NCBI GenBank assembly: GCA_027296385.1
Contig: JAPUJD010000309.1
Span: forward strand, 1-13,969
Length of the DNA stretch: 13,969 nucleotides
Source of the DNA: Acidobacteriota bacterium
GTDB taxonomy: Bacteria > Acidobacteriota > Thermoanaerobaculia > Multivoradales > JAHEKO01
Reading direction: 5' to 3'
The notes under the pieces are model-generated. The model was given only the letters and a program-made list of their open reading frames with translations. It was not told where the DNA came from and did no database searches. This document shows, one piece after another, positions 1-10,285 of this stretch (positions are counted from its first letter, which is position 1; each line of letters starts with the position of its first letter). The translations under genes were made by a program, and so were the position numbers.

Positions 1-1380
1 TACTGCCGCGTGGGCTGCTTCGCCCACCGCCTCCGACAGCGTGGGATGCGCGTGCATGGTACGGAAGAGCTCTTCGGTCGTCGACTCGAGCTGCAACGCG
101 ACACACGCTTCGGCGATCAGGTCCGTCGCGTGGGCACCGATTATATGCACTCCGAGGAGCTCGTCGTATTTCTTGTCGCGCACGACCTTGACGAAGCCCT
201 CGATCTTGCCGAGGATGCCGGCCTTGCTCAGGGCGCTCATCGGGAACTTGCCGACCGCCACGTCGTATCCCCGGGCGCGCGCCTTCTCCTCCGACAGCCC
301 GACACTGCCGACCTCGGGCTCGCAATACGTCACCGACGGGACGATGTCGTAGTCGAGCGGCCGAGCCTGTTTTCCCGCCATGTGCTCGACCGCCAGGATG
401 CCCTCGGCCGAAGCCACATGGGCAAGCCACGGAGTCCGTACCACGTCGCCGATGGCGTAGATGGTGGGTATCTGTGTCTGCATGTAGCCGTTGACCGGGA
501 CGTAGCCATCGTCGAGCTCGAGCCCGAGTGGCTCGAGCCCCAGCCCCTCTGTCACCGGGGCTCGGCCGACCGCTACGAGCAACTTCGAAGCCTCCATCCA
601 TTCGTCCAGACGCTCGCCCTTCAACCGTGCTCTCACTCCCTCGCCGGCGGCATCGACGTCTACGGCGCTGAGCTCGACTCCGGTCAGCACCCGGATACCG
701 CGCTTGCGGAACGATTTTTCGAGCGCGACCGAGATCTCTTCGTCTTCGATCGGCAACACCCGCGGCAGGAGCTCGACGAGGGTCACCCTGGAGCCGAAAG
801 CAGCGAAGATCGAGGCGAACTCGACGCCGACCGCACCTGCCCCGAGCACGATCAGGGACTCGGGTATCTCTGGAATGCGCAGGATGTGATCCGAGTTGAG
901 GATCTGCTCACCGTCGACCGGAGCCGGCGGGATGTCGCGCGGCACGGACCCGGTAGCGATCAGGATATTGGCTGCCTTGTAGGTCTGGCTTCCGCCGGAA
1001 GCCTCGACCTCGACTTCGTTGGCGCCCACCACCCGGCCCAAGCCATGCAGGCCTTCTACCTTGTTCTTCTTGAAGAGAAAGTCGATGCCCTTGGCATTCT
1101 TGGCGACGACCTCGTCCTTGTAGGCGTGAGCCCCGGCCAGGTCGACTGTCGGGGCCCCGACCTCGATGCCGAACTTGCCAGCTGCCCGGATGTCTCCAAG
1201 GAGGCTCGCCGTGTGCAGCAGAGCCTTGGTCGGAATACAGCCGCGGTGGAGACAGGTCCCACCGAACTTGGGGTCCTTCTCCACCACGGCTACGCTGAGC
1301 CCGAGCTGCGCCGCCCGGATGCCAGCCACGTAGCCTCCCGGGCCGCTGCCAATGACGATCAAGTCCCGTTGTTCTGTCAT
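1..1380 (-). CDS. lpd: Dihydrolipoyl dehydrogenase (E3), C-terminus cut by window edge
   Basis: FAD-dependent E3 subunit that reoxidises dihydrolipoyl groups of 2-oxoacid dehydrogenase or glycine cleavage complexes with NAD+, in the cytoplasm. From the ATG at 1380, 460 codons are open to the left edge without a stop. The FAD-binding GSGPGGY lies at residues 11-17. The redox disulfide motif GGTCLHRGCIPTK gives C43 and C48. The second, NAD-binding Rossmann motif GAGAVGVEF is near 180-188, AIGDV is in the C-terminal half, and the catalytic HPTLSE pair is H445/E450. The family is usually about 460-475 residues, so only a few residues should be missing. The start sits 7 nt after the MBL-fold gene stop. 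The purine-rich TGAGAAAGAG just before the ATG contains that stop and may serve as a weak ribosome binding site. The two genes are probably one operon. The long antisense frame across it is a codon-bias shadow. Family assignment is very secure; which complex it serves is not visible here. Confidence 0.97.
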   Translation of the reverse strand, partial: MTEQRDLIVIGSGPGGYVAGIRAAQLGLSVAVVEKDPKFGGTCLHRGCIPTKALLHTASLLGDIRAAGKFGIEVGAPTVDLAGAHAYKDEVVAKNAKGIDFLFKKNKVEGLHGLGRVVGANEVEVEASGGSQTYKAANILIATGSVPRDIPPAPVDGEQILNSDHILRIPEIPESLIVLGAGAVGVEFASIFAAFGSRVTLVELLPRVLPIEDEEISVALEKSFRKRGIRVLTGVELSAVDVDAAGEGVRARLKGERLDEWMEASKLLVAVGRAPVTEGLGLEPLGLELDDGYVPVNGYMQTQIPTIYAIGDVVRTPWLAHVASAEGILAVEHMAGKQARPLDYDIVPSVTYCEPEVGSVGLSEEKARARGYDVAVGKFPMSALSKAGILGKIEGFVKVVRDKKYDELLGVHIIGAHATDLIAEACVALQLESTTEELFRTMHAHPTLSEAVGEAAHAAV

Positions 1381-1387
1381 CTCTTTC

Positions 1388-2254
1388 TCATCGCGCAACC
1401 GACTCGGCCCGCGGCAGGACAGGCTCGGCGATCAGCTTGCCGGGGCGCTGCTCGCGCAGCCGAGCCATGACCGTCTCCGGGTCATGCTCGAAGATACAAA
1501 GCCAATTCTCGGCCACCGCCCGCGGCAGCCACTTCTTCTTGTTTTCAATGGTCTGCAACGGGTACAAATCGTACGACATCACCCAAGGGTAGGGGACATG
1601 GGCCGCCGTCGGCACGAGATCGGCGAAATAGATCCCGCGCTCGCCATCGCCACCGTCAAGCAAAACGATGCACATATCGGCGTTGTGCCCCGGCGCCCGT
1701 ACGAGGCGCACTCCCGGCACCGGCTCGGCCTCGTCGTCGAAGAGCTCCACCACGCCAGCCTCGAAGAGCGGCTCCCAGTTGACCGGAAGATAACTCGCGC
1801 GGTCGCGCTCGTTGGGATGGCGAGCGTGCTCGACCTCCCCCCGGTTCAGCCAATAGCGTGCCTTGGCGAAGGTCGGCACCAAGGTGCCGTCGACCTCCCG
1901 CGTGTTCCAGCCACAGTGGTCGAAGTGCAGGTGCGTGAGCACCACGTGGTCAATGTCCTCGAGCTCGTAGCCCGCTCGGCGTATAGCATCTGGCAGCCGC
2001 TCGGCGCCCTCCTCGAAGGCGAACATGGCGCGAAACTTGGCGTCGTGCTTGTCGCCGAGGCCGGTATCGATCAGGGTCAACTCGTCACCTGAACGCACCA
2101 GCAGGCAGTTCGTCGTCATCTCGATCCGATGGAGCTCGTCAGCCGGCTTGAGCCGCTCCCAGAGGACACGCGGGACGACGCCGAACATGGCGCCACCGTC
2201 GAGTCGGAACCCCCCGTCGCCGACGACGTGCAAGTCGAGTGAACCCAGTCGCAT
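1388..2254 (-). CDS. Metallo-beta-lactamase-fold hydrolase (lactonase-like)
   Basis: Predicted soluble zinc hydrolase of 288 residues with a complete MBL metal-binding set: HLHFDH at 108-113, H190 in PGHN, D212 in YFADL and H257 in FEHD. The N-terminal strand region runs to LIDTGLGDK (61-69), typical of the fold. The general layout, with a GVVP..LW opening and a single domain, resembles the broad group that includes quorum-quenching lactonases such as YtnP/AiiA relatives, but that group also holds many enzymes of unknown substrate. The reaction is therefore not called beyond hydrolase. There is no signal peptide. The ATG at 2254 has no clear Shine-Dalgarno but has a -10-like TACACT 10 nt upstream. 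It is followed by lpd after 7 nt, so co-transcription is likely. A detoxification or thioester/lactone hydrolysis role beside lpd is possible but is only inference from adjacency. Confidence 0.92.
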   Translation of the reverse strand: MRLGSLDLHVVGDGGFRLDGGAMFGVVPRVLWERLKPADELHRIEMTTNCLLVRSGDELTLIDTGLGDKHDAKFRAMFAFEEGAERLPDAIRRAGYELEDIDHVVLTHLHFDHCGWNTREVDGTLVPTFAKARYWLNRGEVEHARHPNERDRASYLPVNWEPLFEAGVVELFDDEAEPVPGVRLVRAPGHNADMCIVLLDGGDGERGIYFADLVPTAAHVPYPWVMSYDLYPLQTIENKKKWLPRAVAENWLCIFEHDPETVMARLREQRPGKLIAEPVLPRAESVAR

Positions 2255-2264
2255 AGAGCTGGGC

Positions 2265-2293
2265 AGTGTATCCGAAGCCCACAGGAGCGTCGA
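2265..2293 (-). promoter_or_regulatory. Putative promoter of the MBL hydrolase-lpd operon
   Basis: Reading the minus strand, TCGACG (plus 2288-2293, 4 of 6 matches to TTGACA) is followed after 17 nt by TACACT (plus 2265-2270), then 10 nt to the ATG at 2254. A transcript from this box would have a leader of only a few bases. It lies in the 89-nt gap after the sulfatase stop. It was found by eye and has no experimental support. Confidence 0.4.
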
Positions 2294-2343
2294 GACGATC
2301 CGTGGCTACTTCCCGGGACGGCGTGCGAGGGAGATTGAGCAAC

Positions 2344-3708
2344 CTACTGGCGCCAGCGGCGTTGCTTGCCAGCGCGTCTGACCGCGCGCCAGTTGCGGGT
2401 AGCGGTGCGCTCTGTGTCGAGGAGCGTCGCGAGCTCGCGAACGAGGTCAGGATGGTCGGCTGCGAGATCGGTCGTCTCCCCGCGGTCGGTTTCGAGGTCG
2501 TAGAGCTCCAGCGGCTCGCGGGTGCCGAAGCGCACGCCCTTCCAGCGCCCGCGACGGATAGCCTGGGCGAAGGGCCGGTGAACCTCCCAGTAGAGCGGGC
2601 GTTCGAAGCTCTGGCGCCGCCCGAGCAGGGTGGGCAGGACCGAGACGCCGTCGAGACCCTCGGGCGCACTGCCGCCGGCCATCGCGAGCGCGGTGGGCAG
2701 GAAGTCGACGTGGCTCCACACTGCGTCGCTGACGGTTCCGGGCTCGATCGTGCCCGGCCAGCGGGCCAGCATCGGCACCCGGATACCTGCTTCGTAGACC
2801 TGCGACTTCTGGCCGCGCAGATCGGCGTGGCTGCCCACGAACCCGGCCAGCGGCGCGTAGGATCCGTTATCGCTAGTGAAGAAAACGACTGTTCGCTCGC
2901 TCAGACCCCGCTCGTCGAGATGATCGAGGATGCGGCCGACCGAGGTGTCCAGCCACTCGACCATGGCGGCGTAGCGCCGTGCTACGGGTAGGAGATCCGA
3001 GCTCGCCCAGCGGCCGAGATCCGGAACCTGCCACTTGAGATGTGGCAGGGTCAACGGACCGTAAAGGAAGAACGGCTCGTCCTGGTGGGCATCGATGAAG
3101 GACAGGATCTCGTCCGTGAACAGATCGTTGGCGTAGGCCCCTCGCTTGCCTTTCTCATTCTCGGGAATCGCCTCTTCGACCTCGTCCCGGATGAGCTGCT
3201 GCGGGAAGTGCTCGTGGGCGCAGAGCTGGTCCAGGTAGCCGAAGAAGCTGTCGAAGCCCTGGCGGCTGGGGGCGCCGCTCGAGCCAATGTCGCCCAGGCC
3301 CCACTTCCCGACCCCGCCGGTGGCGTAGCCGCGCTCGCGCAGGAGCTCAGCGACGGTAACGTCCTCCTCCCTGAGCGGCACCAGCCGCTCCTCGCGCGTT
3401 CGCCCGGGCCTGTGCGCGAGATTGTCGCGCAGCCGGCAGTGGCCGCCGTGGAGCCCGGTCATCAGCACGCAGCGACTGGGCCCGCACACCGAGGCACCGG
3501 CGTAGACCTGGGTGAACCGCATGCCTTCGGCCGCCATGCGGTCGAGCCGCGGAGTGTACAGAATCTCGTTGCCGTAGGCGCCGAGGTCGGCCCAGCCGAG
3601 ATCGTCCGCCATCAGGAAGATGATGTTGGGTCGCTCGCCTGGGGAGCACGCGGCAGAGGCAGCGAGCAAGGCACAGGCCAGCAAGAAAGCCCTGACGGCC
3701 GGTGCCAT
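2344..3708 (-). CDS. Exported S1-family sulfatase (arylsulfatase-like)
   Basis: Type I sulfatase that would hydrolyse sulfate esters, probably on polysaccharides or other sulfated organics, outside the cytoplasm. From the chosen ATG at 3708 it has 454 residues. A hydrophobic N-terminus (about 4-20) is followed by ASAAC at 17-21. This could be a Sec signal peptide or an atypical lipobox, since the usual Leu at -3 is absent. Then come the Ca-binding D35-D36 in PNIIFLMADD and C75 in CGPSR, the CxPSR signature whose Cys is converted to formylglycine. GKWGLG (K135) follows; this is the variant seen in one large sulfatase subgroup in place of GKWHLG. H223 and D280-N281 in FFTSDNG complete the site. 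The frame stays open upstream to 3996, but that stretch is Arg/Pro-rich with no signal sequence, so I reject it as coding. No formylglycine-generating enzyme is present in the window. The substrate is unknown. Confidence 0.93.
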   Translation of the reverse strand: MAPAVRAFLLACALLAASAACSPGERPNIIFLMADDLGWADLGAYGNEILYTPRLDRMAAEGMRFTQVYAGASVCGPSRCVLMTGLHGGHCRLRDNLAHRPGRTREERLVPLREEDVTVAELLRERGYATGGVGKWGLGDIGSSGAPSRQGFDSFFGYLDQLCAHEHFPQQLIRDEVEEAIPENEKGKRGAYANDLFTDEILSFIDAHQDEPFFLYGPLTLPHLKWQVPDLGRWASSDLLPVARRYAAMVEWLDTSVGRILDHLDERGLSERTVVFFTSDNGSYAPLAGFVGSHADLRGQKSQVYEAGIRVPMLARWPGTIEPGTVSDAVWSHVDFLPTALAMAGGSAPEGLDGVSVLPTLLGRRQSFERPLYWEVHRPFAQAIRRGRWKGVRFGTREPLELYDLETDRGETTDLAADHPDLVRELATLLDTERTATRNWRAVRRAGKQRRWRQ

Positions 3709-4068
3709 GACCACCGGCGCGATGTGAAGCTGCGTCAACAAGGCTTTCGGGGCCGCGACCCAGGCTCGGTGCGCATGAAACAGAGGTCGTCGTCTCCCGG
3801 CCGGATAGGGTGTTGCTTTCAGACGGTGGCAGGATAGCAGACAGTAGGCCCCCCTCTCGACGAGTCCTCCCGGCTCGGGTCCGAGGCTCTTGACCCCAGC
3901 TCGGTCAGGCACCGGAAAATCCGCCGCAAGACCCTGGCACTCAAGCCCCGAGCCAGGTCGCTCGCCGAAGAGGAAGGGAACCGCGTCCCTTCGCATCTAA
4001 CGAGCCGAGTCAGCCGGCAGTAGAACGCGTCTTTGACCGCTCCTACCGCGGTGGCTCGGACGAACCTG
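3709..4068. other. Divergent intergenic region, no supported gene
   Basis: This is the space between the divergent sulfatase and PAP2-fusion genes. Open frames cross it on both strands, but they are extensions of flanking genes or shadows without start signals. I see no convincing -35/-10 pair for either gene and no tRNA or riboswitch-like fold. It holds one clean stem-loop (3973-3992) and a weaker inverted repeat (CCTGGC at 3933-3938 with GCCAGG at 3952-3957). If the TTG at 4033 is the real start of the plus-strand gene, the region ends at 4032. Confidence 0.6.
3973..3992. repeat. Perfect 7-bp inverted repeat (stem-loop)
   Basis: GAAGGGA (3973-3979) pairs exactly with TCCCTTC (3986-3992) around a 6-base loop. 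No T-run follows on either strand, so it does not look like an intrinsic terminator. It could be an operator half-site pair or a leader hairpin of the downstream plus-strand gene, or chance. Confidence 0.35.
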
Positions 4069-5613
4069 ATGCGTACCGCGACCAAGTCCGCCGAGACAGT
4101 TCTCTTGTGTTGCGCTGTGGCCGCGACCACAGCCACCCTGGGGTTGGCTGTGTTTCGACCAGAGGTATGGGATCCGTTGTCGAAAGAGGACACCGGGCCG
4201 GAAGCCGTTACCGTGGTGGCCCTCCTGCTCCTCGCCTCGGTCGCCGCTGTGCGGGCGCGCAGCGCTCCATTGGGCGCACGGTTGCCGCTGGTCCTCATCG
4301 TGGCGTTGGGGCTCTTCGCCGCCGGTGAGGAGATCTCCTGGGGGCAGCGCTTCCTCGCCTTCGAGGCTCCGGGGTTCTTCGCCAACCACAACGTGCAAGC
4401 AGAAACGAACCTGCATAACCTGATTCATCCTCCGTTCGATTTCCTCCTTGGACTGGTGGTCCTCATCGCCTTCGGACTCGCCCCTGCGGTCGAGGCGAGG
4501 CCCGTTGCCCGAGCTCTCGTGCGCCGGGGCGTGCCCTGGCCCCGTTGGCGTCATGTCGGGGTTCTCTTCGGCTGCGCCCTACCGACCGGTGCCTTTGCAG
4601 CCAGTGGAATCGATGGCCTCGAGGAGGTCGTGGAGCTCGTTGCGGTATTGGTCGCGACTGCCGTGGTCAGCGGCATGAACAGGGGGAGCACTGGCAAGGC
4701 CGAAGCGCCGGCGGCGAAGGGTTTCGGGATCGCCTGCCTGCTCTCGGTCTTCTTGTCAACTACAGTCTCCGTGAGTCGGCTGCAGGCAGCAGAGTTCGAA
4801 CCCGCACTCGAGCCCGAGGTCGTCGCCGCGACGCAGACCTCGAGCCGCGATACGGAGCTCAACCGGGTGCCGGACCTTTTCGAGCCCCCAGGCCCGCCGA
4901 ATGGCCCGCCTCTTGCCGGCGGCTCCCTGCGTCCACTCGCTAGCCGCTTCGCGATCGATCTCAAGGCTCTGGCACGCCTGCCGATCGACGCCAAGGGCAA
5001 GGCATGGCGGAAGTTCGGCCTGGGGCTCGCACTGGTCGGCGCACTCCACTCGTTCGACGAAGACCTGAGGACCCGCCTGGATTCCTCTGGCCGGTCCGAC
5101 GTCGCAACTCTCATCCGGCCTCTCGGCCAGGAGGGCGGCCTGGCCCTGCTCGGCTCCAGCTGGGCGATCGGCCGCCTGGCGGGGAGACCCAAGGCCTTCC
5201 GAATCGGTCGCGACGGATTCGAGGCCGTGGCGCTGTCGGCGGGTGTCCTAGCCCCCTTGCTCAAGGACGTCGTCGGCCGCGAGCGCCCGCGCCGTGGGAT
5301 GGGCAGCGAGGTGTTCGGGGGATCGGGCCAGTCCTTTCCCTCGGGCGAAGTGACGCAGGCGTTCGCCATCGCCAGTGTCGTGTCGGCTCACTCCCGGCGC
5401 AAATGGGTCAAGGGGTTAGCCTGGACCCTGGCGGGGGCCACTGCCTGGCAACGAATGGAGCTCGACGCACATTGGGCGTCCGACGTGACTGCCGGTGCGC
5501 TTCTAGGCGCCTCTGTGGGACGCTGGGTAGTCCATCGCAACGGCAGTCTCTGGTCGATCCAGCCGCAGCTCAACGTGAACGGCGCCGGTGTCAGCCTGCG
5601 ACGCACGTTCTGA
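4069..5613 (+). CDS. Membrane protein fusion: GEEISWGQR-type domain + PAP2 phosphatase domain
   Basis: A 514-residue protein from the ATG at 4069. A TTG at 4033 in the same frame would add 12 residues; neither has a clear ribosome binding site. Residues 1 to about 200 form a multi-helix membrane domain. It has hydrophobic stretches near 11-29, 46-60, 72-85 and 125-140 and the conserved-looking GEEISWGQR (86-94) followed by NVQAETNLHN (108-117). This pattern occurs in uncharacterised bacterial membrane proteins. A further hydrophobic, signal-peptide-like stretch lies near 215-237. The C-terminal half is a PAP2-type phosphatase: K399-x6-R406-P407, PSGE at 424-427, and R462-x5-H468-x3-D472. The nucleophilic His is present, but motif 2 reads PSGE instead of PSGH and motif 3 has Gln before the Arg. 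The substrate is probably a lipid phosphate or pyrophosphate at the outer membrane face. An internal ATG (4675) could allow separate production of the PAP2 half. Confidence 0.85.
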   Translation: MRTATKSAETVLLCCAVAATTATLGLAVFRPEVWDPLSKEDTGPEAVTVVALLLLASVAAVRARSAPLGARLPLVLIVALGLFAAGEEISWGQRFLAFEAPGFFANHNVQAETNLHNLIHPPFDFLLGLVVLIAFGLAPAVEARPVARALVRRGVPWPRWRHVGVLFGCALPTGAFAASGIDGLEEVVELVAVLVATAVVSGMNRGSTGKAEAPAAKGFGIACLLSVFLSTTVSVSRLQAAEFEPALEPEVVAATQTSSRDTELNRVPDLFEPPGPPNGPPLAGGSLRPLASRFAIDLKALARLPIDAKGKAWRKFGLGLALVGALHSFDEDLRTRLDSSGRSDVATLIRPLGQEGGLALLGSSWAIGRLAGRPKAFRIGRDGFEAVALSAGVLAPLLKDVVGRERPRRGMGSEVFGGSGQSFPSGEVTQAFAIASVVSAHSRRKWVKGLAWTLAGATAWQRMELDAHWASDVTAGALLGASVGRWVVHRNGSLWSIQPQLNVNGAGVSLRRTF

Positions 5614-5711
5614 CCGGCACGGCGTTCTGCTCCACGCACCGCTAGCCTCGTCCAGTACCAAGGCCGGAGGGATGTATTGCGGCGGCTCTTGTTCCTCGAG
5701 CGCCTCACCCT

Positions 5712-5725
5712 CGAGCCGAGGCTCG
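5712..5725. repeat. Short inverted repeat between PAP2 fusion and patatin genes
   Basis: CGAGCC and GGCTCG flank two bases, equivalent to a 5-bp stem with a 4-base loop. It is about 100 nt after the PAP2-fusion stop, with no T-run. A second small stem (GCCGC 5735-5739, GCGGC 5746-5750) follows. Together they may weakly separate the two genes, but neither is a typical terminator. The remainder of 5614-5782 shows nothing else. Confidence 0.25.
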
Positions 5726-5769
5726 CACGTGACCGCCGCAAGAGGGCGGCAGGGCGCCACCGCGATTGG

Positions 5770-5775
5770 TACAAT
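5770..5775 (+). promoter_or_regulatory. -10 box (TACAAT) of a likely leaderless promoter
   Basis: TACAAT matches the TATAAT consensus at 5 of 6 positions and ends 7 nt before the GTG at 5783. Transcription would therefore begin at or next to the start codon. No good -35 element is seen at 16-18 nt, and there is no Shine-Dalgarno in between, which fits a leaderless mRNA. Confidence 0.45.
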
Positions 5776-5782
5776 CTCACCC

Positions 5783-6913
5783 GTGAACCAACATGCGGGC
5801 AAGCTCGGTATCGTGCTGACGGGGGGTGGAGCGCGGGCCGCCTACCAGGTCGGTTTCCTGCGCTGCCTGGCCCAGCTGGCGCCGCAGTTCAGGGTACCGA
5901 TCATCACCGGAGTCTCGGCCGGCGCCATCAACGCCGTCTTTCTGGCCGCCCACACCGGAAGCGCCAGAGAGGCAGCCGATGCGCTCACCGAGCTATGGGC
6001 CGGTCTGACGCCTGAAAGGGTATTCAACATCGACTTCTGGTGCCTGGCCAAGACGACGCTACGCTGGGGCTTCGGCCTGCTCTCCGGTGGGCATGCCGGG
6101 AGTTCGAGCATGCGCGGCTTGCTCGACACCACACCATTGCGCGCCGTTCTCGAACAGGCGCTGGAGGACGAGAACGGCGCAATTCCGGGGATTGCAGCCA
6201 ACCTCGCCTCCGGCCAACTCGAGTCCCTGGCCGTCACCACGCTGAATTACGCCACCGGGCAGACCGTGACCTGGGTACAGGGAAACGAAATCGAGTCCTG
6301 GATTCGCCCCCAGCGCCTGGGGATCAGCACCGAGATCCGGGCCGAGCACGTCATGGCGTCGTCGGCACTGCCGATCGTGTTCCCGGCCGAGAAACTGGCG
6401 GGCGGCTGGTACGGTGACGGCGGCATCCGCTTCCTCACCCCGCTGGCGCCGGTGATCCATCTCGGAGCCGATCGCATTCTCGCCGTTTCCACCCGCTACG
6501 ACCGCACCCTCGAAGAGGCTTCGTGCCCGATGGTCACCGGCTATCCGCCGCCGGCGCAGATCGTGGGCGCGCTGCTCAACGCGGTCTTTCTCGACAGCGT
6601 CGATCAGGACGCCCTGAGGCTCGAGCGGGTGAACGGGCTGCTGGACGGAGAGCCGCGAGGCAATCTCAAGCCGATCAGGCTGCTCATTCTCCGGCCGTCG
6701 CAGGATCTCGGCCGCCTGGCCGCCGACTACGAAGCCGATCTGCCTCGCGCCTTCCGATTCATCATGCGCGGCCTCGGCACCCGGCGCACCTCCAGCCCGG
6801 ACTTGCTGAGCCTGCTGATGTTTCAATCCGACTATTTGCGGCGTCTGATAGAGATCGGCCAAGCTGACGCCGAAGCCCGCATCGACGAGATCAAGGAGCT
6901 GATGGAACCGTAA
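5783..6913 (+). CDS. Patatin-like phospholipase (acyl hydrolase)
   Basis: A 376-residue protein with a Ser-Asp catalytic dyad of the patatin/RssA type, predicted to release fatty acids from phospholipids or other acyl lipids. The oxyanion-hole glycines are GGGAR at 14-18. The nucleophile elbow GVSAG gives S45, and the catalytic Asp is D212 in YGDGG. The start is set at GTG 5783 because the patatin domain begins a few residues later (KLGIVLTGGG). The frame is open further upstream, but those residues are low-complexity Ser/Gly/Arg. There is no signal peptide, so it is probably cytoplasmic or peripheral on the inner membrane. The C-terminal third (after about 300) is helical and not assigned. 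The Ser/Thr kinase starts 31 nt after the stop on the same strand, so the pair may be co-transcribed. The family is secure; the substrate is unknown. Confidence 0.93.
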   Translation: MNQHAGKLGIVLTGGGARAAYQVGFLRCLAQLAPQFRVPIITGVSAGAINAVFLAAHTGSAREAADALTELWAGLTPERVFNIDFWCLAKTTLRWGFGLLSGGHAGSSSMRGLLDTTPLRAVLEQALEDENGAIPGIAANLASGQLESLAVTTLNYATGQTVTWVQGNEIESWIRPQRLGISTEIRAEHVMASSALPIVFPAEKLAGGWYGDGGIRFLTPLAPVIHLGADRILAVSTRYDRTLEEASCPMVTGYPPPAQIVGALLNAVFLDSVDQDALRLERVNGLLDGEPRGNLKPIRLLILRPSQDLGRLAADYEADLPRAFRFIMRGLGTRRTSSPDLLSLLMFQSDYLRRLIEIGQADAEARIDEIKELMEP

Positions 6914-6938
6914 CAGTCCGGCCGGGTCGGGAGACAAT
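6910..6938 (+). promoter_or_regulatory. Possible internal promoter before the kinase gene
   Basis: GTAACA (6910-6915, 4 of 6 to TTGACA) lies 17 nt from GACAAT (6933-6938), which ends 6 nt before the GTG at 6945. The same stretch contains GGGAG (6929-6933), 11 nt from the start, which could instead be a ribosome binding site for read-through from the patatin gene. The two readings cannot be separated by eye. Confidence 0.3.
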
Positions 6939-6944
6939 GAACCT

Positions 6945-10265
<3,321 letters not shown>

Positions 10266-10267
10266 GC

Positions 10268-10277
10268 GCGCTAGCGC
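10268..10277. terminator. Palindrome in the convergent kinase/fbaB gap
   Basis: GCGCTAGCGC is a perfect 10-bp palindrome in the 20-nt gap between the convergent stops. It is followed by GGCC-GTCA-GGCC (10281-10292), which contains the fbaB stop. There is no T-run on either strand, so termination by these structures is only a weak suggestion. Confidence 0.2.
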
Positions 10278-10285
10278 CAAGGCCG

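Noticed and set aside
10..1470. 486-codon open frame on the plus strand
   Set aside because: It lies antisense to lpd, which carries every family motif. The translated product is rich in Arg, His and Asp with no recognisable domain; this is a typical high-GC shadow.
3709..3996. Upstream 96-codon extension of the sulfatase frame
   Set aside because: It would bury the signal peptide inside the protein and is Arg/Pro-rich without homology-like features; the ATG at 3708 directly before the hydrophobic stretch is the better start.
4551..5369. 272-codon minus-strand frame
   Set aside because: Antisense to the PAP2 fusion; rich in Ser, Arg and Pro, with no motif.
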